NCBI RefSeq assembly: GCF_014193695.1
Contig: NZ_JACHZR010000004.1
Coordinates: forward strand, 248,001 to 312,000
Reading direction: 5' to 3'
DNA length: 64,000 nt
Origin: Rhizobium sp. BK316
GTDB lineage: Bacteria > Pseudomonadota > Alphaproteobacteria > Rhizobiales > Rhizobiaceae
In this document: in pieces, positions 45,218-54,626 of the stretch
Layout of the letters: each line of letters begins with the position of its first letter
Numbering within the stretch: the stretch's first letter is position 1
Notes under the pieces: model-generated
Seen by the model: only the letters and a program-made list of their open reading frames with translations
Databases searched by the model: none
What the model was told of the DNA's origin: nothing
Translations under genes and position numbers: made by a program

Positions 45218-45350
45218 ATTGCCTCCATGCGGGTTCTCCGCGCCTCTTTGACGAGGACAAGCTGACTCAGTTCCGGCAGTGACGCGAGTTAACCGTCGTA
45301 AATTGATGCAAAGCAAGAATGACGGCAATGCGCCATAAGACGTACGAACC

Positions 45351-46589
45351 TCATGAAGACAGTATGTTATCCGCAAGTTTTTTCTTTTCGAATTCGCGGA
45401 AGCTGCCATGCGCCAGCGGAGCGAGCGTCACCGCCAGATAGGCGAGGCCGGTCAGCAGCAGTGCGGCGGAAAGGCCCCAGGCATCGATCAACGCGCCGCC
45501 GGCAAGTCCACCGAAGGGGATGAGCACCCAGCAGAGGGCGGCATTGAGCGATGTGACGCGGCCCATCAATGGCTTTGGTATGCGCTCGAAGAGCACGGCC
45601 GAGAGGATGGGATTGAGGAAGCCGGAGGCGAAACCGCCGATGGCGAGCGTTGCGAAGATGAGGGCCAGCGGCGATTCCACCGCAAAGACCAGAAAGCGCG
45701 GAAAGCCCGTCAGCAGGAAGGCGACCGTATAGACGAGAAGGCGCGGCATCCGCTCGCCGATCATGGCGGCAATCGCCGCGCCGAGGATCGACGCGCCGGA
45801 GAAGACGGCGAACAGGGTTCCGAGCAAAGCGGGACCGTGACCTGAATCTCGAGTCCAGACAGGAATCAGGACCGAGAAGAAAGCCTGATCAAGCAGATTG
45901 GTGGTTGCTACCATCAGCACGATCGCGACCAGCACCGCATCGCGGCGCAGAAAGCGCCAGCCTTCCGACAGCTCCCGGCCATAGGCGGCTATGCCGGTCG
46001 CTTCGGCTTTCGGAGCGCGCCGCAATATGGGGATGCCGGCCGCGACGATCAGGGCGGCGCCGGCGAAGGTGAGGGCGTTGACGGCAAGCGCCTGGCTCGG
46101 CCCGATAAGGGCAATGAGAGCACCGGCGCCTGCCGCCCCCGCGGTCGATGCCAGGCGTTCGATGGCGCCGACGACGCCAGTCACACGCTCCAGCGGCACG
46201 GAGGCCAGTTCGGCGATGTCGGGGACCATGGATTGCTTGGCGGCATCCGATGGGCCGCGCAGCACGCCCATGGCGAAGACGATCGGCAGCAGGATCGGAA
46301 TGGTAAGCAGGTCGAGGAGATGCAGGACCGGCACGAGGCCGACTGTTATCACCGAGACGCTGTCGCAGATGACGGCGATGCGTTTGGGGCCGAGGCGGTC
46401 GATCAGGGGGCCGCCGAGCGCCTTGGCGACGACATAAGGCAGCATCTCCACCATGGCGACGAGGCCGGTCAGCACCGGGCTGCCGGTCGTGCTCAGCACC
46501 AGCCAGGGAATGGCGACGCCCGACAGCCGCGTGCCTGAGATGGAGAGCGTTTCGGCAATAGCGAGCGCGATGAAGGGGCTGCGGCTCAT
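45351..46589 (-). CDS. MFS transporter in an ArsR-MFS operon
   Basis: A 412-residue major-facilitator protein with about 12 hydrophobic segments. It starts MSRSPFIALAIAETLSISGT at 46589 by overlapping the regulator gene stop as ATGA. Motif A-like sequence GGPLIDRLGPKRI follows the second helix. Members of this branch (like the MFS proteins of macrolide and related efflux) export varied compounds. The regulator upstream and tight coupling suggest that the pump is switched on by relief of repression. A longer in-frame extension across the regulator gene to 47273 is an artefact of overlap and is rejected. Confidence 0.9.
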   Translation of the reverse strand: MSRSPFIALAIAETLSISGTRLSGVAIPWLVLSTTGSPVLTGLVAMVEMLPYVVAKALGGPLIDRLGPKRIAVICDSVSVITVGLVPVLHLLDLLTIPILLPIVFAMGVLRGPSDAAKQSMVPDIAELASVPLERVTGVVGAIERLASTAGAAGAGALIALIGPSQALAVNALTFAGAALIVAAGIPILRRAPKAEATGIAAYGRELSEGWRFLRRDAVLVAIVLMVATTNLLDQAFFSVLIPVWTRDSGHGPALLGTLFAVFSGASILGAAIAAMIGERMPRLLVYTVAFLLTGFPRFLVFAVESPLALIFATLAIGGFASGFLNPILSAVLFERIPKPLMGRVTSLNAALCWVLIPFGGLAGGALIDAWGLSAALLLTGLAYLAVTLAPLAHGSFREFEKKKLADNILSS

Positions 46590-47224
46590 GGCTCGCTCTC
46601 TTCGTCGCCGTGCGGCACGCGGCCTGGATAGGGGAAGGCGTGCAGCATGACCATGAAGGGTACGACATCGGGCGGCAGGGGCTCGCCAAGAGGCGGGGCC
46701 TCGCTCATCGCCTCCATGACGATATCGTTCAGGCGTTTCGTCAGTGCTTCGGCCTGTCCCGATGTCAGCGGAATGATGATGTCGCTTGCGGTGCTGGCCT
46801 TGCGCCATTCGAGCGGCAGCTCGGCATATTCCTCGACTGCCTTCTGCATCTGGTCGACCTGCAGGGAAAGGATCGCCTGCGTGAAGGCGACATCCATGTC
46901 GAAAGCCGCGCCATCGCTCTCGGCCGGCGGCACCGAGGTGACTTCGTGACTCGCGCGCCACCAGCGATCGCGGCGGGATGGTCCGGGCGCATCCTCGACG
47001 AAGCCGTACTGAGCGAGCTGGCGGAGATGATAGCTCGTCGCGCCGCTGTTGAGGCCGAGGCGTGTCGCAAGCTGCGTCGCCGTGGCCGGGCCGTCGATCC
47101 GGAGCATGCCGAGCATGCGCAGGCGCACCGGATGGGCGAGCGCCTTGAGGGCAGTGACATCGGGGACGACGCGGCTGACGTTGCGGGATGTCGCTGACGT
47201 TGATGTAGGGATGGGCGTTTTCAT
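46586..47224 (-). CDS. ArsR-type winged-helix regulator
   Basis: A 212-residue regulator. The N-terminal HTH (about residues 20-90) is of the ArsR/MarR-like winged type: DVTALKALAHPVRLRMLGML, then ATQLATRLGLNSGATSYHLR and QLAQYGFVEDAP. The rest (about 95-212) is a helical segment with an HHxx-free composition, seen in ArsR-like regulators fused to a dimerisation tail. No metal-binding Cys cluster of classical ArsR is seen, so the inducer is probably organic. It is translationally coupled with an MFS gene by a 4-bp ATGA overlap. Confidence 0.88.
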   Translation of the reverse strand: MKTPIPTSTSATSRNVSRVVPDVTALKALAHPVRLRMLGMLRIDGPATATQLATRLGLNSGATSYHLRQLAQYGFVEDAPGPSRRDRWWRASHEVTSVPPAESDGAAFDMDVAFTQAILSLQVDQMQKAVEEYAELPLEWRKASTASDIIIPLTSGQAEALTKRLNDIVMEAMSEAPPLGEPLPPDVVPFMVMLHAFPYPGRVPHGDEESEP

Positions 47225-47300
47225 AAAAGCAGTTTACGACTGCAAATGATTCTTTGCAAATATTCCTTTGCAATTTACCGCTATATCTCCAACATGATCT

Positions 47301-47837
47301 TCAGTCTGTCGGCGTCAGGGCCTTGCGGCGTTCCAGCACGACTTCGAGCAGCGCATGAGCAGCGAGAAGCGGCGAAGCTTCGTTGTCGCCGAGGATCAGC
47401 GGGCCGGCGGCAGCGCCTTCGGGGGCTATGTCCAGATACCGGCCGGGGATCACGGCGACGGGTTTACCCGATCTCAGGAAGGCGCTGAGGGTGTGGCCAA
47501 CGCCGTTGTCGGCCCTCCAGAGCGCACCGGAAAAGCCGATGCAGAAGGCGGCGTCGAAATCCTCTGTTACGATCTGGTCGAGGCGAAGTGTATCGGCGAG
47601 ATCGTCGCGCGCCGCCCGATCGGCGAGGAAGCGGCGGGTGGACGGTTCCGGATGCGTGGTCTGACGCAGCTCATTCGTCAGGTCGGGGAAGCCGCCTAAT
47701 GGTGAAGCGAGCACCACCTCCGCCGGCGCATCCTTGAAGAGGTAATAGGCCGGCGCGATGCTGATGATCCTGACCTCGCCGTCAGCCCCATTCGTGGCAA
47801 GAACGATCAGAAAACGGATGGGCAGTTGACCGTCCAT
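47301..47837 (-). CDS. DJ-1/PfpI-like protein lacking the usual nucleophile
   Basis: A 178-residue protein with a DJ-1/PfpI-like fold. The segment FDAAFCIGFSGALWRADNGV aligns with the family region that normally reads GGHGxxW, and the later GKPVAVIPGRYLDIAPEG replaces the VxxxCHG nucleophile elbow, so the catalytic Cys is missing or shifted. It may have no chaperone or hydrolase activity of the usual type. ATG 47837 has GGAGG eight bases upstream; ATG 47843 is too close to it. It follows the ArsR-MFS operon in the same direction, upstream. Confidence 0.72.
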   Translation of the reverse strand: MDGQLPIRFLIVLATNGADGEVRIISIAPAYYLFKDAPAEVVLASPLGGFPDLTNELRQTTHPEPSTRRFLADRAARDDLADTLRLDQIVTEDFDAAFCIGFSGALWRADNGVGHTLSAFLRSGKPVAVIPGRYLDIAPEGAAAGPLILGDNEASPLLAAHALLEVVLERRKALTPTD

Positions 47838-47964
47838 TGGCATCCTCCTCTTGCTTGCGATCATGCATGGAGGCAGGGAAGCGGACGAGTTGAGAGTTGT
47901 AAATCAGTGTAAAGGGCGGCTCAGCCGGCAGCACCCGAGAGGTGGGCCGGCGGATGGCCTACAG

Positions 47965-48002
47965 CATCGGCCCGAAAATCGGAATCGATTTTCGGGCCGA
48001 TG
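47965..48002. repeat. Perfect 17-bp-arm palindrome after the large regulator gene
   Basis: Arms catcggcccgaaaatcg and cgattttcgggccgatg are perfect and separated by four bases, eight bp past the end of the 899-residue regulator. It may terminate transcription from both sides, or be a REP-like dispersed palindrome; no clear T-run follows. Confidence 0.75.
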
Positions 48003-48009
48003 CGTCGAT

Positions 48010-50709
48010 TCAAAGAGCTAGGGCTTCGAGATCGACGCGGATGCGCCGCTCCCAGCCGCCAGCGCCATCCTGCCTTGCGGCTTCGAGCGCTGCCTCAAGG
48101 ATGGCTGAAGCCGCGTCCAGTGCTTCCGGGCCTTGTCTCCTTGTGGTGATATGCGCCTTGACCCGCAGCAGCTCGGGAAGGCACCAGCGTTCGCCTGACG
48201 CGTCGCAGTGAGCAAGCGCTGCATCGATGACACCATCGGCTTCCGCATGTTGGCCGAGGCCGGAAAGCGCCTGCGCCTCCACCGACTGGAAGAAGGTGCG
48301 GAAGAGGTTGAAGCCGGCATGCTGCAAAATGTCCATGGCCGGGCGCAGCTTTGCGAGGCAGGGCCTGTATTCGCCGGCCCGCAGATGCAGCTCAGCCTCG
48401 AATCCATCGGCATAAGTGTGCCAGACGTCGAGCGACAGCGCCTTGGTATGGTCGCGCAGCAGGCGGATAGCGGCGGCCGCTTCGGCGTCGTTGCCCGATA
48501 GAAGTGCGAGCGGGCAGACGGCTTCGGCCATCAGATTGCTGATCGAGTGATTGTGGCCGATGTCGCGGGCGTAACGCATGGTCTCCTCGACCTCGCAGAG
48601 GGCGGCGCCCTCGTCGCCCAGCACCCAGAGGCAGCGAGCGACGATGATGCGCGCCGTCACGCGCTGGTCGAACTGGAACCGCACGGAATGACGCGCCTGC
48701 GGCACATGCTCGTATTCCGAAAGCATCACCCAAAGCTGGTCTCGGGCCTCGGCATGGCGGCCGAGCCAGTGCAGGGTGGCGGCCTTCATGCGCTTGCCGA
48801 TGATGCCATCGGTCGGATCGGAGGAGGAGGGTGCGAGCGCCGCAAAGCGCTCCGCCAGTTCCATTCCCTGGCGCGGTTCGGCCCGGTTCACCAGATCGAC
48901 CCAGAGCGCCCAGATGGCGCGAAGCTGATAGTCGACATCGCCGAGCTCTTCGGCGATCCGCCAGGCGGTCGTCCAGGCGGCCACGCCTTGTTCGGATGCA
49001 TTGGTGGCGCGAAGCTGCGGCCAGCCGAGCGCGGCGTAGAGCTTCATGCGGCTTTTCTCGTCCAGGCCAGGACGGGCGTCGAGAAAGGCGATGGCATGGG
49101 TGAGTGCGGCCAGGCATTCGTCGAGCAGCGACAGGTGGAAGAAGAGCGGCAAAGCGGCGACCGTCAGCCGCACGCCGAGCAGGGCATCGCCTGAAGCCCC
49201 GAAGGCCCAGTCGAGCGCGACGCGCAGACCCGGCACCTGCTGGGCGAAATCCTCGGGCCATTCCTCCGGCGGGGCGGAGTAGAGATCCTGTTCGGCACTT
49301 TCCAGCGCGGCGCAGAGATAGGCGGAGAAGCGCGCCATGACGTCGGGCAGCTCATCCGAAGCAACCAATTTCTCGCCGGCATAGAGGCGCGTGGTGTCCA
49401 GCAGGCGATAGAGCGTTTCGTCTGAAGCCATCTCGACCACGACCAGCGACTTGGCGACGAGCGCGGCCAGCAGATCCCCGGGTTCCGTGCCGGAAAGAAC
49501 CGCGGCTGCGGCCTCGCCGGTGAAGCGGCCGCGGAAGGCGGAGAGTTCGCGCAGCGCCTGCTGCTCCTCCAGCGGCAGGATGAGGTAGCTCCAGTCGAGC
49601 GTGGCGCGCAGCGTCTGGTGGCGGGGCAAGGCCGTGCGCCGGCCGCGGGTCAGCACGCGGAAGCAATCCGACAGCGAGCGGGAGAGGGCGGCCACTCCCA
49701 TCGCCTCCAGGCGGCCGGCGGCAAGCTCTATCGCCAGCGCGATACCGTCGAGCCTCGTGCAGATGTCGACGACATCTGCGGCATCCTCGTCCGTCAGTTC
49801 GTAACCGCCGAGGCAGGCGTCGGCGCGCTCGACGAAAAGCTGCACGGCGGGCGAGAGCAGCGCGGCCTGTGCGGTCACGGCACTATCAGGCAGATCGAGC
49901 GGCAGAAGGCGGTGCACGCGCTCGCCCTCGGCGCGCAGCGGCTCGCGGCTGGTGGCAAGGATATGCAGATCGGGCGCTTCCGCCAGCACGTCCTCGGCAA
50001 GCTTGGCGATATCGGCTACCACGTGTTCGCAGCTGTCGAGCACGAGCAGCAGATTGCGCGGCTGCAGATGGATGGCGATTTCGCGTGATATATCGTCGCT
50101 TCGCGAGAGGATGCCGAGCGCGGACGCCACGACCGTCGGCACGAGATTTCCGGTCGCGACTTCCGAAAGGTCGATCCAGACGATCTCACTGTCGAATTCG
50201 GTTTGCGCGATCACGGCGCGGGCGACGGTGGATTTGCCGATGCCGCCGGGGCCGGCAATGGTTACGAGGCGCCCCTTGGCAAGCTGGCTTGTTACCGCCG
50301 CTATCGTCTGCTCGCGGCCGAAGATGCGGGCAGGCAGGCGCTCGGGGCGGAATCTCCGGAGTGTCGGTTGAGCGGCGGGTACCACACCATTGCTGCGGCG
50401 ATTGACAGGGGCGATGAACGTATAGCCGCGGCCCGGCACATTGGCGATGAATTGCGGCTCGCGCTTGACATCGCCGAGCGCCTTGCGCAGCGCCGAGACA
50501 TGGACGCGCAGATTGGCCTCGTCCACGAACGTGTCCGGCCAGACCTGCTTGATAATCTCGGCATTGGTCTTCAACTCGGCGGGATGGTTCAGCAGAAACA
50601 GCAGGATATCGATGGCGCGGCTACCGAGCGGGACAGTGGCACCCTCCCGCATCAGGCTGCGCCTGGCGGGCACGATCGAAAAGGTGCCGAACTGAAGCTC
50701 TTCTTCCAA
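48010..50709 (-). CDS. Large transcriptional regulator: winged helix, ATPase (NB-ARC-like), TPR
   Basis: An 899-residue multidomain regulator. Residues about 5-105 form an OmpR/PhoB-like winged helix (GSRAIDILLFLLNHP, then ANLRVHVSALRKALGD and NVPGRGYTFIAPV). A P-loop ATPase follows, with GPGGIGKSTVARAV near residue 155 and LLLVLDSCEHVV as the Walker B region. The C-terminal half is helical, TPR-like, as in AfsR/SARP-type and LAL/MalT-type regulators. Such proteins sense a signal through the ATPase/TPR part. The target genes are unknown. ATG 50709 has a weak upstream site; the divergent region with DUF1003 neighbours is open. Confidence 0.88.
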   Translation of the reverse strand: MEEELQFGTFSIVPARRSLMREGATVPLGSRAIDILLFLLNHPAELKTNAEIIKQVWPDTFVDEANLRVHVSALRKALGDVKREPQFIANVPGRGYTFIAPVNRRSNGVVPAAQPTLRRFRPERLPARIFGREQTIAAVTSQLAKGRLVTIAGPGGIGKSTVARAVIAQTEFDSEIVWIDLSEVATGNLVPTVVASALGILSRSDDISREIAIHLQPRNLLLVLDSCEHVVADIAKLAEDVLAEAPDLHILATSREPLRAEGERVHRLLPLDLPDSAVTAQAALLSPAVQLFVERADACLGGYELTDEDAADVVDICTRLDGIALAIELAAGRLEAMGVAALSRSLSDCFRVLTRGRRTALPRHQTLRATLDWSYLILPLEEQQALRELSAFRGRFTGEAAAAVLSGTEPGDLLAALVAKSLVVVEMASDETLYRLLDTTRLYAGEKLVASDELPDVMARFSAYLCAALESAEQDLYSAPPEEWPEDFAQQVPGLRVALDWAFGASGDALLGVRLTVAALPLFFHLSLLDECLAALTHAIAFLDARPGLDEKSRMKLYAALGWPQLRATNASEQGVAAWTTAWRIAEELGDVDYQLRAIWALWVDLVNRAEPRQGMELAERFAALAPSSSDPTDGIIGKRMKAATLHWLGRHAEARDQLWVMLSEYEHVPQARHSVRFQFDQRVTARIIVARCLWVLGDEGAALCEVEETMRYARDIGHNHSISNLMAEAVCPLALLSGNDAEAAAAIRLLRDHTKALSLDVWHTYADGFEAELHLRAGEYRPCLAKLRPAMDILQHAGFNLFRTFFQSVEAQALSGLGQHAEADGVIDAALAHCDASGERWCLPELLRVKAHITTRRQGPEALDAASAILEAALEAARQDGAGGWERRIRVDLEALAL

Positions 50710-50835
50710 GCATGCTCCCCTGCGCGATGTCGGCAGGTTGAGCCAATTGCCGGCGCGCTGTCAAATGAAACGGTATGACGGACACGGAATTGCGACAGGA
50801 TTTCAGTCGTTTAAGGCTTCGCTATTTTAGCGGCA

Positions 50836-51372
50836 TCAAGCTTGTCCGCGCTCTGCAAGGATGGCGTTCAGCCGGGAGACATCCTCACGCAACGCTGTCA
50901 GTTCCGTCAGCACCCGCATATCGATCTTCTGATGCAGCGACAGAACCTCCAACTCGGCCTTCAGATTCACCTCATAATCCTTGGCGGCTTCGAAACGGTC
51001 GCGCTCGGCCTGGCGGTTCTGCGACATCATGATGATCGGCGCCTGGATGGCGGCAAGCATGGAGAGGATCAGGTTCAGGAAGACGAAGGGGTAGGGATCG
51101 AAGGCCCTGCTCAGCAGAATGACCGTGTTGATCAGGGTCCAGATGACGAGAAAACCCAGAAAGGCCAGGATGAAGGACCAGGAGCCGCCGACGCGCGCGA
51201 TACTGTCAGCCAGCCGCTCGCCGAAGGAGGCTTCGGCGGAAAAGGCGGCATTGACGTCGGTGGAGATGATCTTGCGCTCATGGGTCCTGGCGAGCACGCG
51301 CTTTTCGATATCACCCAGCTCGTCGGCCGGCTTGCCGAAATGCAGGTGGGCGAAATTTGGAAAATTAGTCAT
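50836..51372 (-). CDS. DUF1003 membrane protein
   Basis: A 178-residue protein with two adjacent membrane helices (SWSFILAFLGFLVIWTLINT and FVFLNLILSMLAAIQAPIIM, about residues 66-110) and a long coiled-coil-like C-terminal segment ending SRLNAILAERGQA. The F-x-F-x-N-L turn between helices is the DUF1003 signature. Function is unknown. ATG 51372 begins MTNFPNFAHLHFGKPADELG; GGGAC is eight bases upstream. In-frame codons further upstream are not conserved-looking. It is between the big regulator and nadE, in the same direction as the former. Confidence 0.9.
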   Translation of the reverse strand: MTNFPNFAHLHFGKPADELGDIEKRVLARTHERKIISTDVNAAFSAEASFGERLADSIARVGGSWSFILAFLGFLVIWTLINTVILLSRAFDPYPFVFLNLILSMLAAIQAPIIMMSQNRQAERDRFEAAKDYEVNLKAELEVLSLHQKIDMRVLTELTALREDVSRLNAILAERGQA

Positions 51373-51563
51373 GGCATTGTCCCGGGAATGGATCGAATTG
51401 GCGCGCAGTATTCCGTCGTTGCTGCAAATTGCAATGCGTATCGGCGTCGCGCAAGCCAAACTGAATGAGGGGCAGAGGGATAGGCTGCCCTTCATCAAAT
51501 TTTCGCCGCAGATGGCTACAGCTTTTGAAGCGGCTTATTGCGGTGCACGCAGGGGCGGATTAA

Positions 51564-53252
51564 ATGAATGACATGACACAGGAAAACGCTCTCTCCCATA
51601 CGTTCAACATCGCCATCGCCCAGCTGAACCCTACGGTGGGCGATGTCGCCGGAAACCTTGCCAAGGTGCGCGAGGCGCGTGCCGATGCGGCGCGACAGGG
51701 CGCGCATATCCTCATGATGACCGAGCTTTTCATCTCCGGTTACCCACCGGAAGACCTGGTGCTGAAGCCGGCCTTCATCCAGGCTTGCTGGAGGGCGGTG
51801 GAAAGCCTTGCGGCTGATACCGCTGATGGCGGGCCGGGCATCGTCATCGGTTTTCCGCGCCAGGACGAGACGGGGCGCTACAATTCCATCGCCGTGCTCG
51901 ATGGCGGCAAGGTCATTGCCATCAGAGACAAGATCGACTTGCCGAACTATGGCGAGTTCGACGAGAAGCGCGTCTTCGACCAGGGTGCCATGCCCGGACC
52001 TGTGAATTTCCGCGGCGTGCGCATCGGCATTCCGATCTGCGAAGATATCTGGGGCGACCTCGGCGTCTGCGAGACGCTTGCCGAAAGCGGCGCGGAAATC
52101 CTGCTCGTGCCGAACGGCTCGCCCTATTATCGCGGCAAGGTCGATATCCGCCATCAGGTGGTGCTGAAGCAGGTCATCGAAACCGGCCTTCCCATGGTCT
52201 ATGCCGCCCAACTCGGCGGCCAGGACGAGCTCGTCTTCGACGGCGCAAGCTTTGCCTTCAATGCCGACAAGTCGCTCGCCTTCCAGCTCAGCCAGTTCGA
52301 AGCCGCGCTTGCCGTCACGACCTGGAAACGCACCGAAAATGGCTGGCGCTGCGCCGAAGGGCCGATGGCCCGCATTCCGGAAAGCGAAGAAGCCGATTAC
52401 CGCGCCTGCCTGCTCGGTTTCCGCGACTATGTGAACAAGAACGGCTTCAAGAATGTCGTGCTCGGCCTATCGGGCGGCATCGATTCGGCGATCTGCGCGG
52501 CGATTGCCGTCGACGCGCTCGGCGAAGAGCGGGTGCGCACGGTCATGCTGCCGTACCACTATACGTCCGAAGACTCGCTGAAAGATGCGGCCGATTGCGC
52601 CAAGGCGCTCGGCTGCCGCTACGACATCGTGCCGATCGAGGCGCCGGTAACGGGGTTTTCCTCAGCACTGTCGAACCTCTTCGAGGGCACGAACAGCGGC
52701 ATTACCGAGGAGAACCTGCAGAGCCGTGCGCGCGGCACCATCCTGATGGCGATCTCCAACAAGTTCGGCTCGATGGTGGTCACGACCGGCAACAAATCGG
52801 AAATGTCTGTCGGCTATGCGACGCTCTATGGCGACATGAACGGCGGCTTCAATCCGATCAAGGACCTCTACAAGATGCAGGTCTATGCGCTGGCCCGCTG
52901 GCGCAACGAGAATGTGCCGCCGGATGCGCTTGGCCCCTCGGGTGTGGTCATTCCGCAGAATATCATCGACAAGGCGCCCTCGGCCGAGCTTCGCCCTGAC
53001 CAGAAGGATCAGGATTCGCTGCCGCCTTATCCTGTCCTCGATGATATTCTCGAATGCCTCGTCGAGCGGGAAATGGGTGTCGAGGAGATCGTGGCCCGCG
53101 GCCATGATGTCGAGACGGTCCACCGTATCGAGCATCTGCTCTATCTCGCCGAATACAAGCGCCGCCAGTCGGCGCCGGGCGTGAAGATCACCAAGAAGAA
53201 TTTCGGCCGCGACCGGCGCTATCCGATCACCAACCGGTTCCGGGATCGCTGA
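51564..53252 (+). CDS. nadE: NAD+ synthase, glutamine-hydrolysing
   Basis: A 562-residue enzyme forming NAD+ from deamido-NAD+ with ammonia from glutamine. The N-terminal nitrilase-like glutaminase domain has the Glu-Lys-Cys triad candidates in TELFISGYPP, DKIDLPNYGEFDEKR and IGIPICEDIWGD. The C-terminal synthetase has the PP-loop GLSGGIDSAICAAIAVDA and ATLYGDMNGGFNPIKDLYK. ATG 51564 (MNDMTQENAL) or ATG 51573 are both possible; the upstream site is weak. The next gene (TolB-like) begins 27 bp after its stop. Confidence 0.96.
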   Translation: MNDMTQENALSHTFNIAIAQLNPTVGDVAGNLAKVREARADAARQGAHILMMTELFISGYPPEDLVLKPAFIQACWRAVESLAADTADGGPGIVIGFPRQDETGRYNSIAVLDGGKVIAIRDKIDLPNYGEFDEKRVFDQGAMPGPVNFRGVRIGIPICEDIWGDLGVCETLAESGAEILLVPNGSPYYRGKVDIRHQVVLKQVIETGLPMVYAAQLGGQDELVFDGASFAFNADKSLAFQLSQFEAALAVTTWKRTENGWRCAEGPMARIPESEEADYRACLLGFRDYVNKNGFKNVVLGLSGGIDSAICAAIAVDALGEERVRTVMLPYHYTSEDSLKDAADCAKALGCRYDIVPIEAPVTGFSSALSNLFEGTNSGITEENLQSRARGTILMAISNKFGSMVVTTGNKSEMSVGYATLYGDMNGGFNPIKDLYKMQVYALARWRNENVPPDALGPSGVVIPQNIIDKAPSAELRPDQKDQDSLPPYPVLDDILECLVEREMGVEEIVARGHDVETVHRIEHLLYLAEYKRRQSAPGVKITKKNFGRDRRYPITNRFRDR

Positions 53253-53279
53253 GACGCCTCAAAAGTCTGGGAGGGATGA

Positions 53280-54113
53280 ATGCGCAGCTCAGTTGAGATC
53301 TACAATGTGCGGCGGGGCGAAAGCCGTGTCATCTGGCAGACGGAAGCGCTGGTAGAGGCGCCGAATTTCTCACGCGACGGCGCCTATCTGCTGATCAATG
53401 GCGACGGGCTGCTCTATCGCCTGCGGCTCGACGGCAGCGATCTTGTCGAGAAGGTCGATACCGGCTTTGCCGTCCACTGCAACAACGACCACGGCATTTC
53501 GCCTGATGGCGAAGAGATCGTCATTTCCGACAAGACCGAATTCGGCAAGTCGGCAATCTATATCCTGCCGATCGAGGGCGGCAAGCCGCGGCTGATCACC
53601 AAGAACCTGCCGTCCTATTGGCATGGCTGGTCGCCTGACGGGCGCGAGCTTGCCTATTGCGGCATCCGCAACGACGTCTTCGATATTTACACGATCTCGG
53701 TCGATGGCGGCGAGGAGAAGCGGCTGACGCATGGCGAAGGCCGAAACGACGGGCCGGACTGGTCGGCGGACGGGCAGTGGATCTACTTCAATTCCAGCCG
53801 CACCGGCCTGATGCAGATCTGGCGCATCCATCCCGATGGCACCGGTCTCGAGCAGGTGACATCGGACAATTACGGCAACTGGTTCGCCCATCCATCACCC
53901 AACAATGACAAGGTGCTGATCCTCTCCTATGACCCTGACGTTTTCGACCATCCGCGTGATCTGAACGTGCGGCTGCGCGTGATGGACATGGACGGCGGCA
54001 ACCTGACGGAACTGTTCAAGCTCTTTGGCGGGCAGGGCACGATCAACGTGCCGAACTGGTCGCCCGATGGCGAGGAATTCGCCTATGTCCGGTATTTTCC
54101 CGTGAGGCCTTGA
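53280..54113 (+). CDS. TolB-like beta-propeller protein
   Basis: A 277-residue protein built of PD40/TolB-type repeats, visible as GHxP-like units: EEIVISDKTEFGKSAIYILP, then WSPDGRELAYCGIRNDVFDI, WSADGQWIYFNSSRTGLMQI and NWSPDGEEFAYVRYF. No signal peptide is seen, unlike TolB itself, so it is probably cytoplasmic. These proteins serve as sensor or scaffold propellers; function is unknown. GGGAGG lies six bases before ATG 53280 and the gene follows nadE by 27 bp, so the two are probably co-transcribed. Confidence 0.85.
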   Translation: MRSSVEIYNVRRGESRVIWQTEALVEAPNFSRDGAYLLINGDGLLYRLRLDGSDLVEKVDTGFAVHCNNDHGISPDGEEIVISDKTEFGKSAIYILPIEGGKPRLITKNLPSYWHGWSPDGRELAYCGIRNDVFDIYTISVDGGEEKRLTHGEGRNDGPDWSADGQWIYFNSSRTGLMQIWRIHPDGTGLEQVTSDNYGNWFAHPSPNNDKVLILSYDPDVFDHPRDLNVRLRVMDMDGGNLTELFKLFGGQGTINVPNWSPDGEEFAYVRYFPVRP

Positions 54114-54227
54114 GAGGGCGCACCGCCATTTAATGATGGGGTGCGGGTGGGGCAGCGCAGCGCCCCTACCGGTCATTGTTCCTCTCCGAAACCTCGATAG
54201 CATGGCCGTGCATTTCGGAGCGTACAG

Positions 54228-54491
54228 ATGAAAAGCAATGTTGACATAGTCTGGAGCGATATAGCCCGCGACAAAATCGTGGCTCCCGGCCGTTACGTAG
54301 CGCCAGCTAAGTTTGGGGCCGATCCCGATTGGCCGCAAACTGCTTGGAGCATAGTGTTGGAGTTTAGCGAACTATCGCATGGAACGGCACGGTTTCTAGT
54401 CGACGACGCACCTCACCATCTACTGCAACGCGGCGCCACTTTCGAGATGTACGACGGCAGAAAGCTGTCGGCTAAAGTACGGGTCTTGTGA
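54228..54491 (+). CDS. Small protein with an EF-Tu-like beta-barrel pattern
   Basis: An 87-residue protein. The order GRYVAPAKFGADPDWPQTAW, then SIVLEFSELSHGTARFLVDD and APHHLLQRGATFEMYDGRKL resembles one beta-barrel domain of the translation-factor (EF-Tu) superfamily, in the form found in free-standing small proteins; this is a pattern resemblance only. Codon usage is less GC-rich than neighbours, which may point to recent acquisition. No ribosome site is clear apart from gtacagatg before ATG 54228. It lies alone between the TolB-like gene and the class I DAHP synthase. Confidence 0.55.
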   Translation: MKSNVDIVWSDIARDKIVAPGRYVAPAKFGADPDWPQTAWSIVLEFSELSHGTARFLVDDAPHHLLQRGATFEMYDGRKLSAKVRVL

Positions 54492-54626
54492 GGAATGGTG
54501 GCTGTGTAGCAAAAGGTGATCTTCGCGATTGCGGGCCGCCACCTATTCCAAAGGTAGAACTCACGGACCTGAAGGCTAAAGACGATTAACGGGAAGACGG
54601 CCAAGGCGTGAGCAGCCTGTGAATGG

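Noticed and set aside
46590..47273. In-frame N-terminal extension of the MFS protein across the ArsR gene
   Set aside because: The extension has no membrane or family character, and the ATGA overlap at 46589 gives a normal MFS start.
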